From the NCBI RefSeq assembly GCF_006335015.1, contig NZ_VDGT01000014.1, positions 62,001 to 126,000 of the forward strand: a stretch of DNA of 64,000 nucleotides, read 5' to 3'. The stretch comes from Streptomyces sedi. GTDB lineage: Bacteria > Actinomycetota > Actinomycetes > Streptomycetales > Streptomycetaceae. Positions 35,747 to 44,200 of this stretch are shown here, piece by piece. The notes under the pieces are model-generated. The model did not search any database. It was not told where the DNA came from and saw only the letters and a program-made list of their open reading frames with translations. The position numbers were made by a program, and so were the translations under genes. Each line of letters opens with the position of its first letter. Positions within the stretch are counted from its first letter, which is position 1.

Positions 35747-38155
35747 GTGTGCGCGATCCCCACACCCGGTGACCTGGGCGGTGCGCCCGGCAGACCGGTG
35801 GTGTTGCTCGAAGTGGGCGAGGACGGGACGGTCCTCGCCGTGACCCCGGGGTCGGAGTGGCTGACCGGGGTGCCCACCGGGCAGCTGCCCGGCACCCCGC
35901 TGACCGAGCTGGTCACCGACCCCGAGGCCCGCGAGGCGCTGCGCGCCGGCACGGTCGGCAGCTGGCCCGTCCGCGTCCCACACCGCGACGGGCCGCCCGT
36001 CGAGGCGCGCCTCGACGTCTTCCCCCCGCTGCGTGGGGAACGCCAACACCGCCTCGTCGCGCTCACCGACGCGGGCACCGCACGGCAGCAGGACGAGGAC
36101 CGGGCGCTGGTGCGGGCCCTGTTCTCCCAGCAGCAGGTCGGGCTCTCCATCCACGACGGCGAGCTGACCATCACCCGGATGAACGCCGACCCCAACGAGT
36201 GGAGCACCAGGAACCAGAGCCTCGGCCTCCACCACGAACTGCCCGTGACCCTCGACGAGATCATGGACCCCGAGGACGCGGCGGCCGTCGCCGAACGCCT
36301 CGCCGGCGTCGCCCGCACCGGCGAGCCGCTGGTCAACTGGGAGCACGTCTACCGCCGCCGCGACTCCCCGGAGCGGGAGCGCAAGGTGTCGATCACCTCG
36401 CTCCGCCTGGACGACCCGCGCGGCGGGCTGCTCGGCGTGGTCAGCGTCTACACCGACGTCACCGAGGAACGCCGCACCCAGCTGCGGCTCGACCTGCTGC
36501 ACCGCGCGGCGCAGCGCATCGGCCCCTCGCTCGACGTCACCCACAACGCCGAGGAACTGGCCCGCGTCCTGGTGCCCGACTTCGCCGACCTGGCGGCCGT
36601 CGACCTCGGCGAGCGTGTCCTCGGCGGCGAGGAACCGGGGCGCCACGCGCTCAGCACCGGCCAGGTGCGCCGGGTCGCGACCGCCGGCGCGCACGGCGCG
36701 TGGCCCGACGGGGTCCACCCGCTGGGCGCCGTCTTCCACGTCGAGGCGCCGCCGGGCGCCGCCCCCGACGACGGCCGCCGGGTCATCCGAGACGGGGACG
36801 CGGCGGCGCTCCGCGCGGTCCACGCCGACGACCGCTCCCCGGGCGGCCAGGACACCGACCGGCTGCTGCTGCCCAGGCCGCCCGGCTCGCTGATGGTGGT
36901 GCCGCTGCGCGCCAGGGGACAGGTGCTGGGCGCGCTGGCACTGTGGCGCTCGCCCGACCGTTCCGCGTTCGACGACGCCGACGCCGACCTCGCGGAGGAG
37001 GTCGGCTCCCGCGCCGCCCTCAGCCTGGACAACGCCCGCCGCTACACCCGCGAGCACCACACCCTGGAGACCCTCCAGCGCAGCCTGCTGCCCCCCGCCG
37101 ACTTCGAGGTCACCGCCGCCAGCACCGCGGGCCACTACGTGCCGGCCGAGACCACCGCCGGCATCGGCGGCAGCTGGTACGACGTGATCCCGCTCTCCTC
37201 GGCCCGGGTCGCGTTCGTCATCGGCGACGTCGCGGGACACGGACTCAACGCCACCGCCACCATGGGCCGGTTGCGGACGGCGGTGCAGACGCTGGCCGAC
37301 ATGGACCTGGCGCCCGACGAGCTGATGACCCGCCTGGACGACCTGGCCGTCAGGCTGGCCGAGTTCGCCTCCGACGAGCAGGACGGCGAGGGCGGCGCGA
37401 TCGGCGCGACCTGCCTGTACTGCGTCTACGACCCGGTCAGCGGCGAGTGCGTCATGGCCAGCGCGGGCCGCACACCACCCGTGGTGGCGCAGCCGGGGGA
37501 GGCGGCCGAGGTGCTGCCGTTCAAGCCCGGGCCCTCGCTCGGCGTGGGCGGCACGCCGTTCGACACGTTCTCGCTGCGGGTGGGCCCCGGCAGCCTGTTG
37601 GCGTTCTTCAGCGAGGACCTGGTCGAGGACCGGACGGCCGAGCTGACCGGGCAACTGACCGGGGCTGCCCGCGCCGACCGCTCCCCGGCGGAGACCGGCC
37701 GCGCCGTCCTCGACCGGCTGCTGCCCGAACGCGCCCCCGCCAACGACATCGCGCTCCTCGTCGCCAGGGTCCGCCCGCTGCCGCCCGACTCCACCGCCGA
37801 CTGGCAGCTCCCGGCCGAACCGTCCGTCGTCGGCCGCGCGCGCGACCTGGTCCTCGACAAGCTGCGCGAGTGGGAGCTGACGGAGACCGCCTTCCCCACC
37901 GAGCTGATCATCAGCGAGCTGATCACCAACGCCATCCGCTACGCCGGTGGCCCGGTCGGCGTGCGGCTGATCCGCGACGAGGCGCTGATCTGCGAGGTCT
38001 CCGACCCCAGCGAGACCCAACCCCACCTGCGCCGCGCCCGCCCCACGGACGAGGGCGGCCGTGGCCTCTTCCTCGTCGCCCAACTCGCCCACCGCTGGGG
38101 CAGCCGCTACACCGCCACGGGCAAGACCATCTGGACCGAACAACCCCTGTCCTGA
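35747..38155 (+). CDS. PAS/GAF/PP2C/HATPase multidomain SpoIIE-family phosphatase
   Basis: 802 residues from GTG at 35747, with GGGAGGA just upstream. Two PAS-like domains (about 15-110 and 115-235), a GAF domain (about 245-435), a PP2C/SpoIIE domain (about 445-655, metal Asp in VIGDVAGHG and NDIALLVARV) and a C-terminal HATPase_c/RsbW-like kinase (about 670-800, ELITNAIRYAGGP; DEGGRGLFLVAQL). It thus carries both anti-sigma-kinase-like and phosphatase activities in one chain, a streptomycete speciality. No cognate anti-anti-sigma gene is adjacent. Confidence 0.92.
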   Translation: MCAIPTPGDLGGAPGRPVVLLEVGEDGTVLAVTPGSEWLTGVPTGQLPGTPLTELVTDPEAREALRAGTVGSWPVRVPHRDGPPVEARLDVFPPLRGERQHRLVALTDAGTARQQDEDRALVRALFSQQQVGLSIHDGELTITRMNADPNEWSTRNQSLGLHHELPVTLDEIMDPEDAAAVAERLAGVARTGEPLVNWEHVYRRRDSPERERKVSITSLRLDDPRGGLLGVVSVYTDVTEERRTQLRLDLLHRAAQRIGPSLDVTHNAEELARVLVPDFADLAAVDLGERVLGGEEPGRHALSTGQVRRVATAGAHGAWPDGVHPLGAVFHVEAPPGAAPDDGRRVIRDGDAAALRAVHADDRSPGGQDTDRLLLPRPPGSLMVVPLRARGQVLGALALWRSPDRSAFDDADADLAEEVGSRAALSLDNARRYTREHHTLETLQRSLLPPADFEVTAASTAGHYVPAETTAGIGGSWYDVIPLSSARVAFVIGDVAGHGLNATATMGRLRTAVQTLADMDLAPDELMTRLDDLAVRLAEFASDEQDGEGGAIGATCLYCVYDPVSGECVMASAGRTPPVVAQPGEAAEVLPFKPGPSLGVGGTPFDTFSLRVGPGSLLAFFSEDLVEDRTAELTGQLTGAARADRSPAETGRAVLDRLLPERAPANDIALLVARVRPLPPDSTADWQLPAEPSVVGRARDLVLDKLREWELTETAFPTELIISELITNAIRYAGGPVGVRLIRDEALICEVSDPSETQPHLRRARPTDEGGRGLFLVAQLAHRWGSRYTATGKTIWTEQPLS

Positions 38156-38656
38156 CACCCACCACCCCCGCGGCGCACTCCGGGGAGCGCGAGGAACGGC
38201 GCGAGCAACCCCCACCGGCCTTTGGGCCGCCCACACTCCTTCCCCGACGCGGCGCTCCGGGGGCGCGGGGAACTGCGCGAGCAACCTCCCACCTGCCTGC
38301 GGGTCGCCCACACCCCTTCCCCGACGCGGCCCTTCGGGGGCGCGGGGAACTGCGCGAGCAACCCCCACCGGCTGAAGGCTCGCCGCCTCCCCTTCCCTGA
38401 CGCGGCGCTCCGGGGGCGCGGGGAACTGTGCGAGCAACCCTCACCGGCCCGAGGCCGACGCCCCACCGCAAGTCCCGGCTCGGCTGTCGCCCCGCACACC
38501 ACCGACCGCACACCACCGACCGCACCCCACCCACCACCAGCCGCATGACAATCGCCCCCCCACGGCCGTCGTTGGCCAACCCCCGCGCCCCCGCGGACAA
38601 CCCAGGCATCCGTGCCGAATCAAGCGTTGTCGGTGGCACCGCCTAGGGTGTGCCTC
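38156..38656. repeat. 76-77-base tandem array of the dispersed palindromic element (501-base gene-free gap)
   Basis: Four plus-oriented copies of the element, with GGAAC cores near 38193, 38269, 38346 and 38422, are spaced 76, 77 and 76 bases apart. Each unit contains CGCGGGGAACTGCGCGAGCA or a close variant, followed by a variable Pro-codon-rich filler and CCTTCCCCGACGCGGC. The first unit is most diverged. From 38470 to 38560 there is a C-rich low-complexity stretch with a repeated CACACCACCGACCGCA. The start region of the SMC-type operon follows. No gene is supported. Confidence 0.85.
38644..38649 (+). promoter_or_regulatory. TAGGGT -10 element of the SMC-type operon, possible leaderless start
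   Basis: TAGGGT ends 7 bases before the GTG at 38657 and no ribosome site is visible, so the first gene may be leaderless. No clear -35. Confidence 0.4.
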
Positions 38657-40267
38657 GTGACCGTACCCTCACCCAACGGCAGCACCACCACGCCGGCCCC
38701 GCCGGGAGGAGCCGCGCCGGCCGCGCCGGCCCCGCCGGGAGCAGCCGCGCAGGCACCGCCCCCGGTGCCCGCGTCCGCGTCCGCGTCCGCGAGACCCGCC
38801 CCCGGCCCCGCGGCCGACGAGGGCCTGGCGCGCCGCCTGCGCGCCCTCGCCTGCACTGCGCCGCTGCACGACCTGGACACCCGCAAGGCCAACCTGGCCG
38901 GGGAGTACGCCCGTTACGCGATGGCCGAGGTCGCGCTCGCCGCCATCGACCTGGTCACTCTCGCGATGGACTTCGACACCGGCGCCGAGCAGGAGCAGGT
39001 CATCGCGAGGCTGCTGCCGAGGATCGCCGCCCAGGCGCCGGGCCGCCCGGTCGCCGAGCACCGCCGCGTCGCCCGCTGGGTCGTGGACAACCTGATCAAC
39101 GTCGGCAGCGTCGACCGCGGCTTCCGCGCCGTCTACGGCACCTTCGGCGCGGACGGCGAATACACCCGCAGGGACTACGACTTCAAGCTGATCGAGGAGG
39201 TCCAGGGCCCCGGCGGCGCGGTCTATCTGCGGACCACGGACGAGGCGGTCAACGTCCTGGTCGGCGCCCTGGACACCGACGTCACCAGCGCCCAGATCGC
39301 CGCCGAGGTCAAGTTGGAGGTGCTGGTCAACAGGGGCCGCCTCGCCGACGCCCAACTCGCCGCCGAGCAGGCGCGTTACCGCACCGTGCAGTACGCGGAG
39401 ACGCTGCGCCGCACCCTGGACTCCACCCGGCGGGACGTGCGCGCGGTCGACTGGCTGCACACCGTGCCCGACATGGTCGACGAGGCGCTCGACCACATCG
39501 CCGACCGCTACCGCCACGAGAACGCGATCCTCACCCACATCCGGCACGCCAGGGATGAGGCGGTCGACTCCGACCACAAGCTGCGCGCCGCAGAGTTGGT
39601 GGACATCGTCCGCGACTGCATCCGGCGCCACACCCAGCTCCAGTCCCGGCTGCTGGAGGCCGGCCCGCTCTTCCGCGCGGAGCAGGACCGCCAGGCGTTC
39701 GCCGCCCCGGCCGCCCGCGCCGGGACCGACCTGTACGGCCAGCTTCTCGCCCCGCTGCTGCCGACGCCCGTCGCGGAGGCGACGCGGGTGACCGACGCCT
39801 GGTTCGCCCGGGGTACCGGCCCGCGCCCGCCGGGCGCCGTCCGGCTGACCGACCTCGTCGAGCAGCTGCTGACCCCGCCCGCGCCCCGCGAGCACCTGGG
39901 CGCCGAGCTGCCCGAGCCGGACCTGGTGGCGACCCCGGACGACAGCCGGTTCAGCGAGGCCCAGTTGGAGTCGGCGACGGAGCTGCTGCGGCTGCCGCCC
40001 GACGCCCCGCGCCGGCTCTCCGGGCTGCTCGCCGACGCCCGCGCCCGCGACCCCGAGCTGCCGCATCTGATCGCGCTGTTGGCGGCGCACGCGGCGAGTC
40101 CGCCGGTCGGCACGGCCTACCGGCAGGGCGAGCGGCGGCTGCTGTTCGCCGTGGACGACGGCACGCCGCTGACGGATCAGGACTTCGGCGGCGCCGACCT
40201 CGTCGTCGGCACCGCCCTGCTGGACGCGGCCGGTATGGCCGCCGCACGCACGGAGGAGAACCGTTGA
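38657..40267 (+). CDS. kleisin-like subunit of an SMC complex (MksF/JetA-like)
   Basis: About 536 residues from GTG at 38657. A Pro/Ala-rich N-terminal 45 residues precede a helical protein. The region TTDEAVNVLVGALDTDVTSA and the following EVKLEVLVNRGRLADAQLAAEQARYRTVQ (about 195-245) resembles the middle of MukF/MksF and JetA proteins, as does the long helical part with DSTRRDVRAVDWLHTVPDM. In SMC complexes this subunit bridges the ATPase heads and binds the winged-helix subunit. It is the first of three genes and ends in a 4-base overlap (TTGA) with the next. Call rests on gene order and helical text, not a strict motif. Confidence 0.65.
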   Translation: MTVPSPNGSTTTPAPPGGAAPAAPAPPGAAAQAPPPVPASASASARPAPGPAADEGLARRLRALACTAPLHDLDTRKANLAGEYARYAMAEVALAAIDLVTLAMDFDTGAEQEQVIARLLPRIAAQAPGRPVAEHRRVARWVVDNLINVGSVDRGFRAVYGTFGADGEYTRRDYDFKLIEEVQGPGGAVYLRTTDEAVNVLVGALDTDVTSAQIAAEVKLEVLVNRGRLADAQLAAEQARYRTVQYAETLRRTLDSTRRDVRAVDWLHTVPDMVDEALDHIADRYRHENAILTHIRHARDEAVDSDHKLRAAELVDIVRDCIRRHTQLQSRLLEAGPLFRAEQDRQAFAAPAARAGTDLYGQLLAPLLPTPVAEATRVTDAWFARGTGPRPPGAVRLTDLVEQLLTPPAPREHLGAELPEPDLVATPDDSRFSEAQLESATELLRLPPDAPRRLSGLLADARARDPELPHLIALLAAHAASPPVGTAYRQGERRLLFAVDDGTPLTDQDFGGADLVVGTALLDAAGMAAARTEENR

Positions 40268-41139
40268 GCATCCCGCCTCCCAGCACCGCGCCCACGCCCC
40301 AGGGGCCGCCGGCCGCGGTGCCGCTCACCCCGGCCGACGCCGCCGACGCGGCCCGGCTGGTCTCCTTCGGTCTCCAGCCCAAGCTGCCGCCCGCCAGGGA
40401 CGCCGACTACGCGGCCCTGCTCCGCCGTTACCAGGAGGAGCCGCCCTTCGCCCGGGTCGCCGACGCGGTCGCCGGCGGCCTGGGGCTGGTCGTGCTGGAG
40501 GTCTCCCCGCGCGCCGGGATGGCGGTGGCCGCCGCTGAGGACTCGGTCTTCGCCGTCCGCATGGGCGAGTACGCGCGCCGCGCCACCGCCGAGACCACCG
40601 ACCGCTTCCTGCACGGCCTGGCCCATCTGGCGGTCGCCGCGCTGGCGTTCCCCCGCCCGGCGGATCTCGCGGACGACGACTACCTGGGCCGGATCACGGT
40701 CAACGGCGTGGAGTCCTTCGTCCGCCACGCCTGCGAGCGGCTGGCCGAGCGCGCCGCCGAGCGCGGGGAGAACACGGACCCCGCCAGCGAGGAGCCGGGG
40801 CTGGAGGCGGCCTGGCGGGTCTATGTCCGGCGCAGCGCCACCGGCGCCACCAAGGACGCCCGCCGGCTGGCCGGTTCGACGACCGGCATCGTCGGCAAGG
40901 CCGTCGCCTTCCTCGCCGACTCGGGTTTCCTGCACCGCGTCGGCGACGAGCAGGGCGGCACCTACCGCACCACCCCCCGCTACCAGCTCCAGGTCCGCGA
41001 GCTGGCGACCACGGCCGCGCTGACGGAGCTGACCGACCTCGGCCTGGTCCCGGTCAGCGACGGCTCCGGCACCCTGTTGCCCGGCGACCCGGACGCCACC
41101 GACCTCGCGGACGGCGCCGGACTGCCGTTCCACCGCTGA
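40264..41139 (+). CDS. winged-helix accessory subunit of an SMC complex (MksE/JetB-like)
   Basis: 291 residues from TTG at 40264, overlapping the preceding stop by 4 bases, so it is translationally coupled. It is a soluble alpha/beta protein; GSTTGIVGKAVAFLADSGFLHRV and GGTYRTTPRYQLQVREL (about 200-243) look like a winged helix, as in MksE/JetB. Its size fits the family. The assignment depends on its place between the kleisin-like and SMC-like genes. Its 3' end carries a 39-base-offset duplication across the stop codon. Confidence 0.65.
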   Translation: MSIPPPSTAPTPQGPPAAVPLTPADAADAARLVSFGLQPKLPPARDADYAALLRRYQEEPPFARVADAVAGGLGLVVLEVSPRAGMAVAAAEDSVFAVRMGEYARRATAETTDRFLHGLAHLAVAALAFPRPADLADDDYLGRITVNGVESFVRHACERLAERAAERGENTDPASEEPGLEAAWRVYVRRSATGATKDARRLAGSTTGIVGKAVAFLADSGFLHRVGDEQGGTYRTTPRYQLQVRELATTAALTELTDLGLVPVSDGSGTLLPGDPDATDLADGAGLPFHR

Positions 41140-41193
41140 GCCCCGCACCGCCACCCCTTCCCGCCGTTCCACCGCCGAGCCCGCACCACCACC
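41124..41193 (+). repeat. imperfect direct duplication across the MksE-like stop codon
   Basis: GCCGTTCCACCGCTGAGCCC at 41124 recurs at 41163 as GCCGTTCCACCGCCGAGCCC, with similar text following to about 41193. In the second copy TGA has become CGA. It lies in the 90-base gap before the SMC-like gene. Confidence 0.7.
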
Positions 41194-41229
41194 GTCCCCA
41201 CCACGTAGAAACGCACGAGAGTCGCCGCC

Positions 41230-44200
41230 ATGTACGAGCTGTCCCGGGTCCGCCTCTACTCCATCGGCCCAGCCGGTGCCCGCTACGCCGACACCGTGCT
41301 CGACCTGCGTGGCGTCGGCGCGCCCGTCCCCGAACCGGCCCCCGCCCAGGCGGACTTCTTCGAGGACGAGCCGGTCGGGCCGCCGCTGCGCCCGGCCCCC
41401 GCCGGCGTCCTCTTCCTGGAGAACGGGGGCGGCAAGTCGGTGCTCCTCAAGCTGATCTTCTCCGTGATGCTGCCCGGCCACCGCAACACCCTGGGCGGCG
41501 CGAGCTCCGGCGTGCTGCGCAAGTTCCTGCTCGCCGACGACTGCGGCCATGTCGCCCTGGAGTGGCAGCACACCCGCACCGGCGAGAGCGTCGTCGTGGG
41601 CAAGGTCAGCGAGTGGCGCGGTCGCCAGGTGTCGAACGACCCGCGCCGCTTCGCCGAGGCGTGGTACTCGTTCCGCCCTGGCCCGGGGATGAGCCTGGAC
41701 TCGCTGCCCGTCGCCGAGTCCACCGCGCTGCGCCGCCCCGAGTCCGGCGACGGCAGCTCGGGGGCGCGCGGCCGGCGCCGCACCATGAAGGGCTTCCGCG
41801 ACGTCCTCACCGAGACCGGCCGCGCCTACCCGAACCTCGACGTCGTCTGGGAGGAGATCCACGAGCGCTGGATCGAGCACCTGGGCCGGCTCGGCCTCGA
41901 CCCCGAACTCTTCCGCTACCAGCGGGAGATGAACGCGGACGAGGGCGAGGCCGCCGGCCTCTTCGCGGTGAAGAACGACGTGGACTTCACCGACCTGCTG
42001 CTGCGTGCCGTCACCGATCCGAGGGACACCGACGGCCTGGCCGACCTGGTGCACGGCTTCGCCGACAAGCTGGGCCGGCGCGCCGAGTTGACCGCCGAGC
42101 GCGACTTCACGGCCGGCTCCGTCGAGCTGCTGGGCCGGGTCACGGAGGCGGCCGGCGAGCGGGAGTCCGCCCGTTCGGTCCACTCGGCCGCCGAGCACCG
42201 GGCGCGCGGGCTGACCCGGCGGCTGACGGCCAGGGCCGAGCGCGAGCGGGGGCTGGCCGCCGAGCTGGCGGAGAGCGCGGACAGCGGCGCCGAGGCCGTC
42301 GCCGCCGCCGAGGACGCCCGGGCCAGGGCGGCTCGCATCACCGCCGAACTCGCCTTTCGCCACGCGTCGTTGGCGTTGGCCGCCGCCGAGCAGGCGGCCA
42401 CCGCCCAGCGCCGTGAGCTGACCGAGGCCCGCACCCGACAGGCCGCCTGGCAGGCCGCCGAGACGGTGCTCCAGCACCGCGCCGCCGCCGACCGCGCCGC
42501 GCGGGTCGCCGCCGCCATCCAGGAGGCCGAGCGGGACGCGGCGCCCGCGCTGGCCGCCAGGTCCAAGGCCGCAGCCGCGCTGGTGCGCGCCCTGCACACG
42601 GCGGCCGAGCGCGGCGAGGCCACCGCCGCCGAGCACGAGGAGCGCTCCGCCGCCCTCGTGGGCCAGGCCCAGACCGCGCACCGCGACGCCACCGCCGCCG
42701 CCACCGAGGCGCAGCGCGCCCGCAGCGAGGCCGAGCATCTGCGGCAGCGCTTCGACGAGGCCGAGCAGGAGATGGCGGAGGCCGTCCGCGCGGGTTGGCT
42801 GGAGGACGGCCCGGGCGCCGACCCGGCCGCCGCCGCGCTCGCCGCCGCCGACGCCTCCCGCGCGGCGGTCGCCGCGTTCGAGACGGCGCGGATCGCCGCC
42901 ACCGGCGCCGCCGAACGCGCCGGTGAGCTGGCCGGCGAGCGGGCCTCCGCCGAGCTGGCCGCCGCCCGCGCCGCCGACGCCGCGCAGGCGGCCGAGGCCG
43001 CACTGGCCGCGGAACGCGCCACCGCCGGCTCCCTGGCCACCGAGAGACGTCTCGCCGAACTACTGGGCGTGACCGAGGAGTTGACCGTCGCCGACCTCGA
43101 CGGGAACGCGGAGACCCTGGCCGGGCTGCTCGACGACTCCCTGGAGACGACCGAGCGCCGACTGTTCTCGCTGCGCACCGAGGCCGCCGACGACGCCCGC
43201 ATCCTCGCCGCGCTCGGTGACGGCGGCCTGCTGCCGCCCGGTCCCGACGTGCTGGCCACCGTCGAGTTCCTCGGCGAGCACGGCGTTCCCGCCCTGCCGG
43301 GCTGGCGCTATCTCGCGCAGGCCGTCGACCCGGCCGACCACGCGGCGGTGCTGGCCGCCCGGCCCGAGCTGGTCGACGGCGTCGTCATCACCGACGTGGA
43401 CAGCCACGCCCGTGCCCGCGAGGTGCTCGCGGAGGCCGCGCTGCTGCCCCGTTCCGCCGTCGCCGTCGGCACCGCCGCCGCGCTGCTCGCCCCGACCCCG
43501 CCGCCCGGCGGCGCGGACAGCGGCATCTTCCTGGTCCCGCCCAACCCGGCGATGCACGACGAGCGCGCTGCCGACGACGAACGCCACGCCCTGCGCGCCC
43601 GCGCCGGCGAACGCGACGGCGACATCAGGACGTTGGCCGCCCGCGTCACCGGCGACCGGGCGCTGGCCGCGCGGCTCGCCTCCTGGCGCGCCGGCTGCCC
43701 GGCCGGCCGGCTCGGCGAGCTGGGCGCCACGGCCGAGCGCACGGCGGCCACGGCGGCCGAGGCCGAGGCGCGGCTGACGGCGCTGGTCGCCGAGGCCGAC
43801 GAGGCGGCGGTCGCCGCCACCGAGGCCACCGACGCCAGGGACGCCCGGCAGGAGGCGGCGCAGCGCGCGGGCCGCGCCGCCGACGCGCTGGTCGGCCTCG
43901 CCTCCCGGCTGCGGGAGCGCGGCCGTTGGCGGACCCGGAGCCGGGAGCTGGCTGCCGAGGCCGCCGACGCCGAGGCCCGCGCGGCCGAGCTGCTGAACGT
44001 CGCCCAGACCGCCGACGAGGACCGCCGCGCCGCGCAGCGCGCCGCCGACGACGCGCGCCGCACCGCGCACGCGCTGCGCGCCGAGCGCGCCGAGGTCTCC
44101 GGCGCCCCCGACGACGCGGACCTGGGGGCGCGGCCCGGCGCCGAGACCTCGCTGCCCGCGCTGCGCGAGGCGTACCGCTCGGCCTCCGGGCTCTACGAGA

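Noticed and set aside
38156..38470. CRISPR-like array because of regular 76-77-base spacing
   Set aside because: Repeat units and spacers have the wrong lengths, the fillers are similar to each other, and no cas genes are present. It is a tandem array of the dispersed element.
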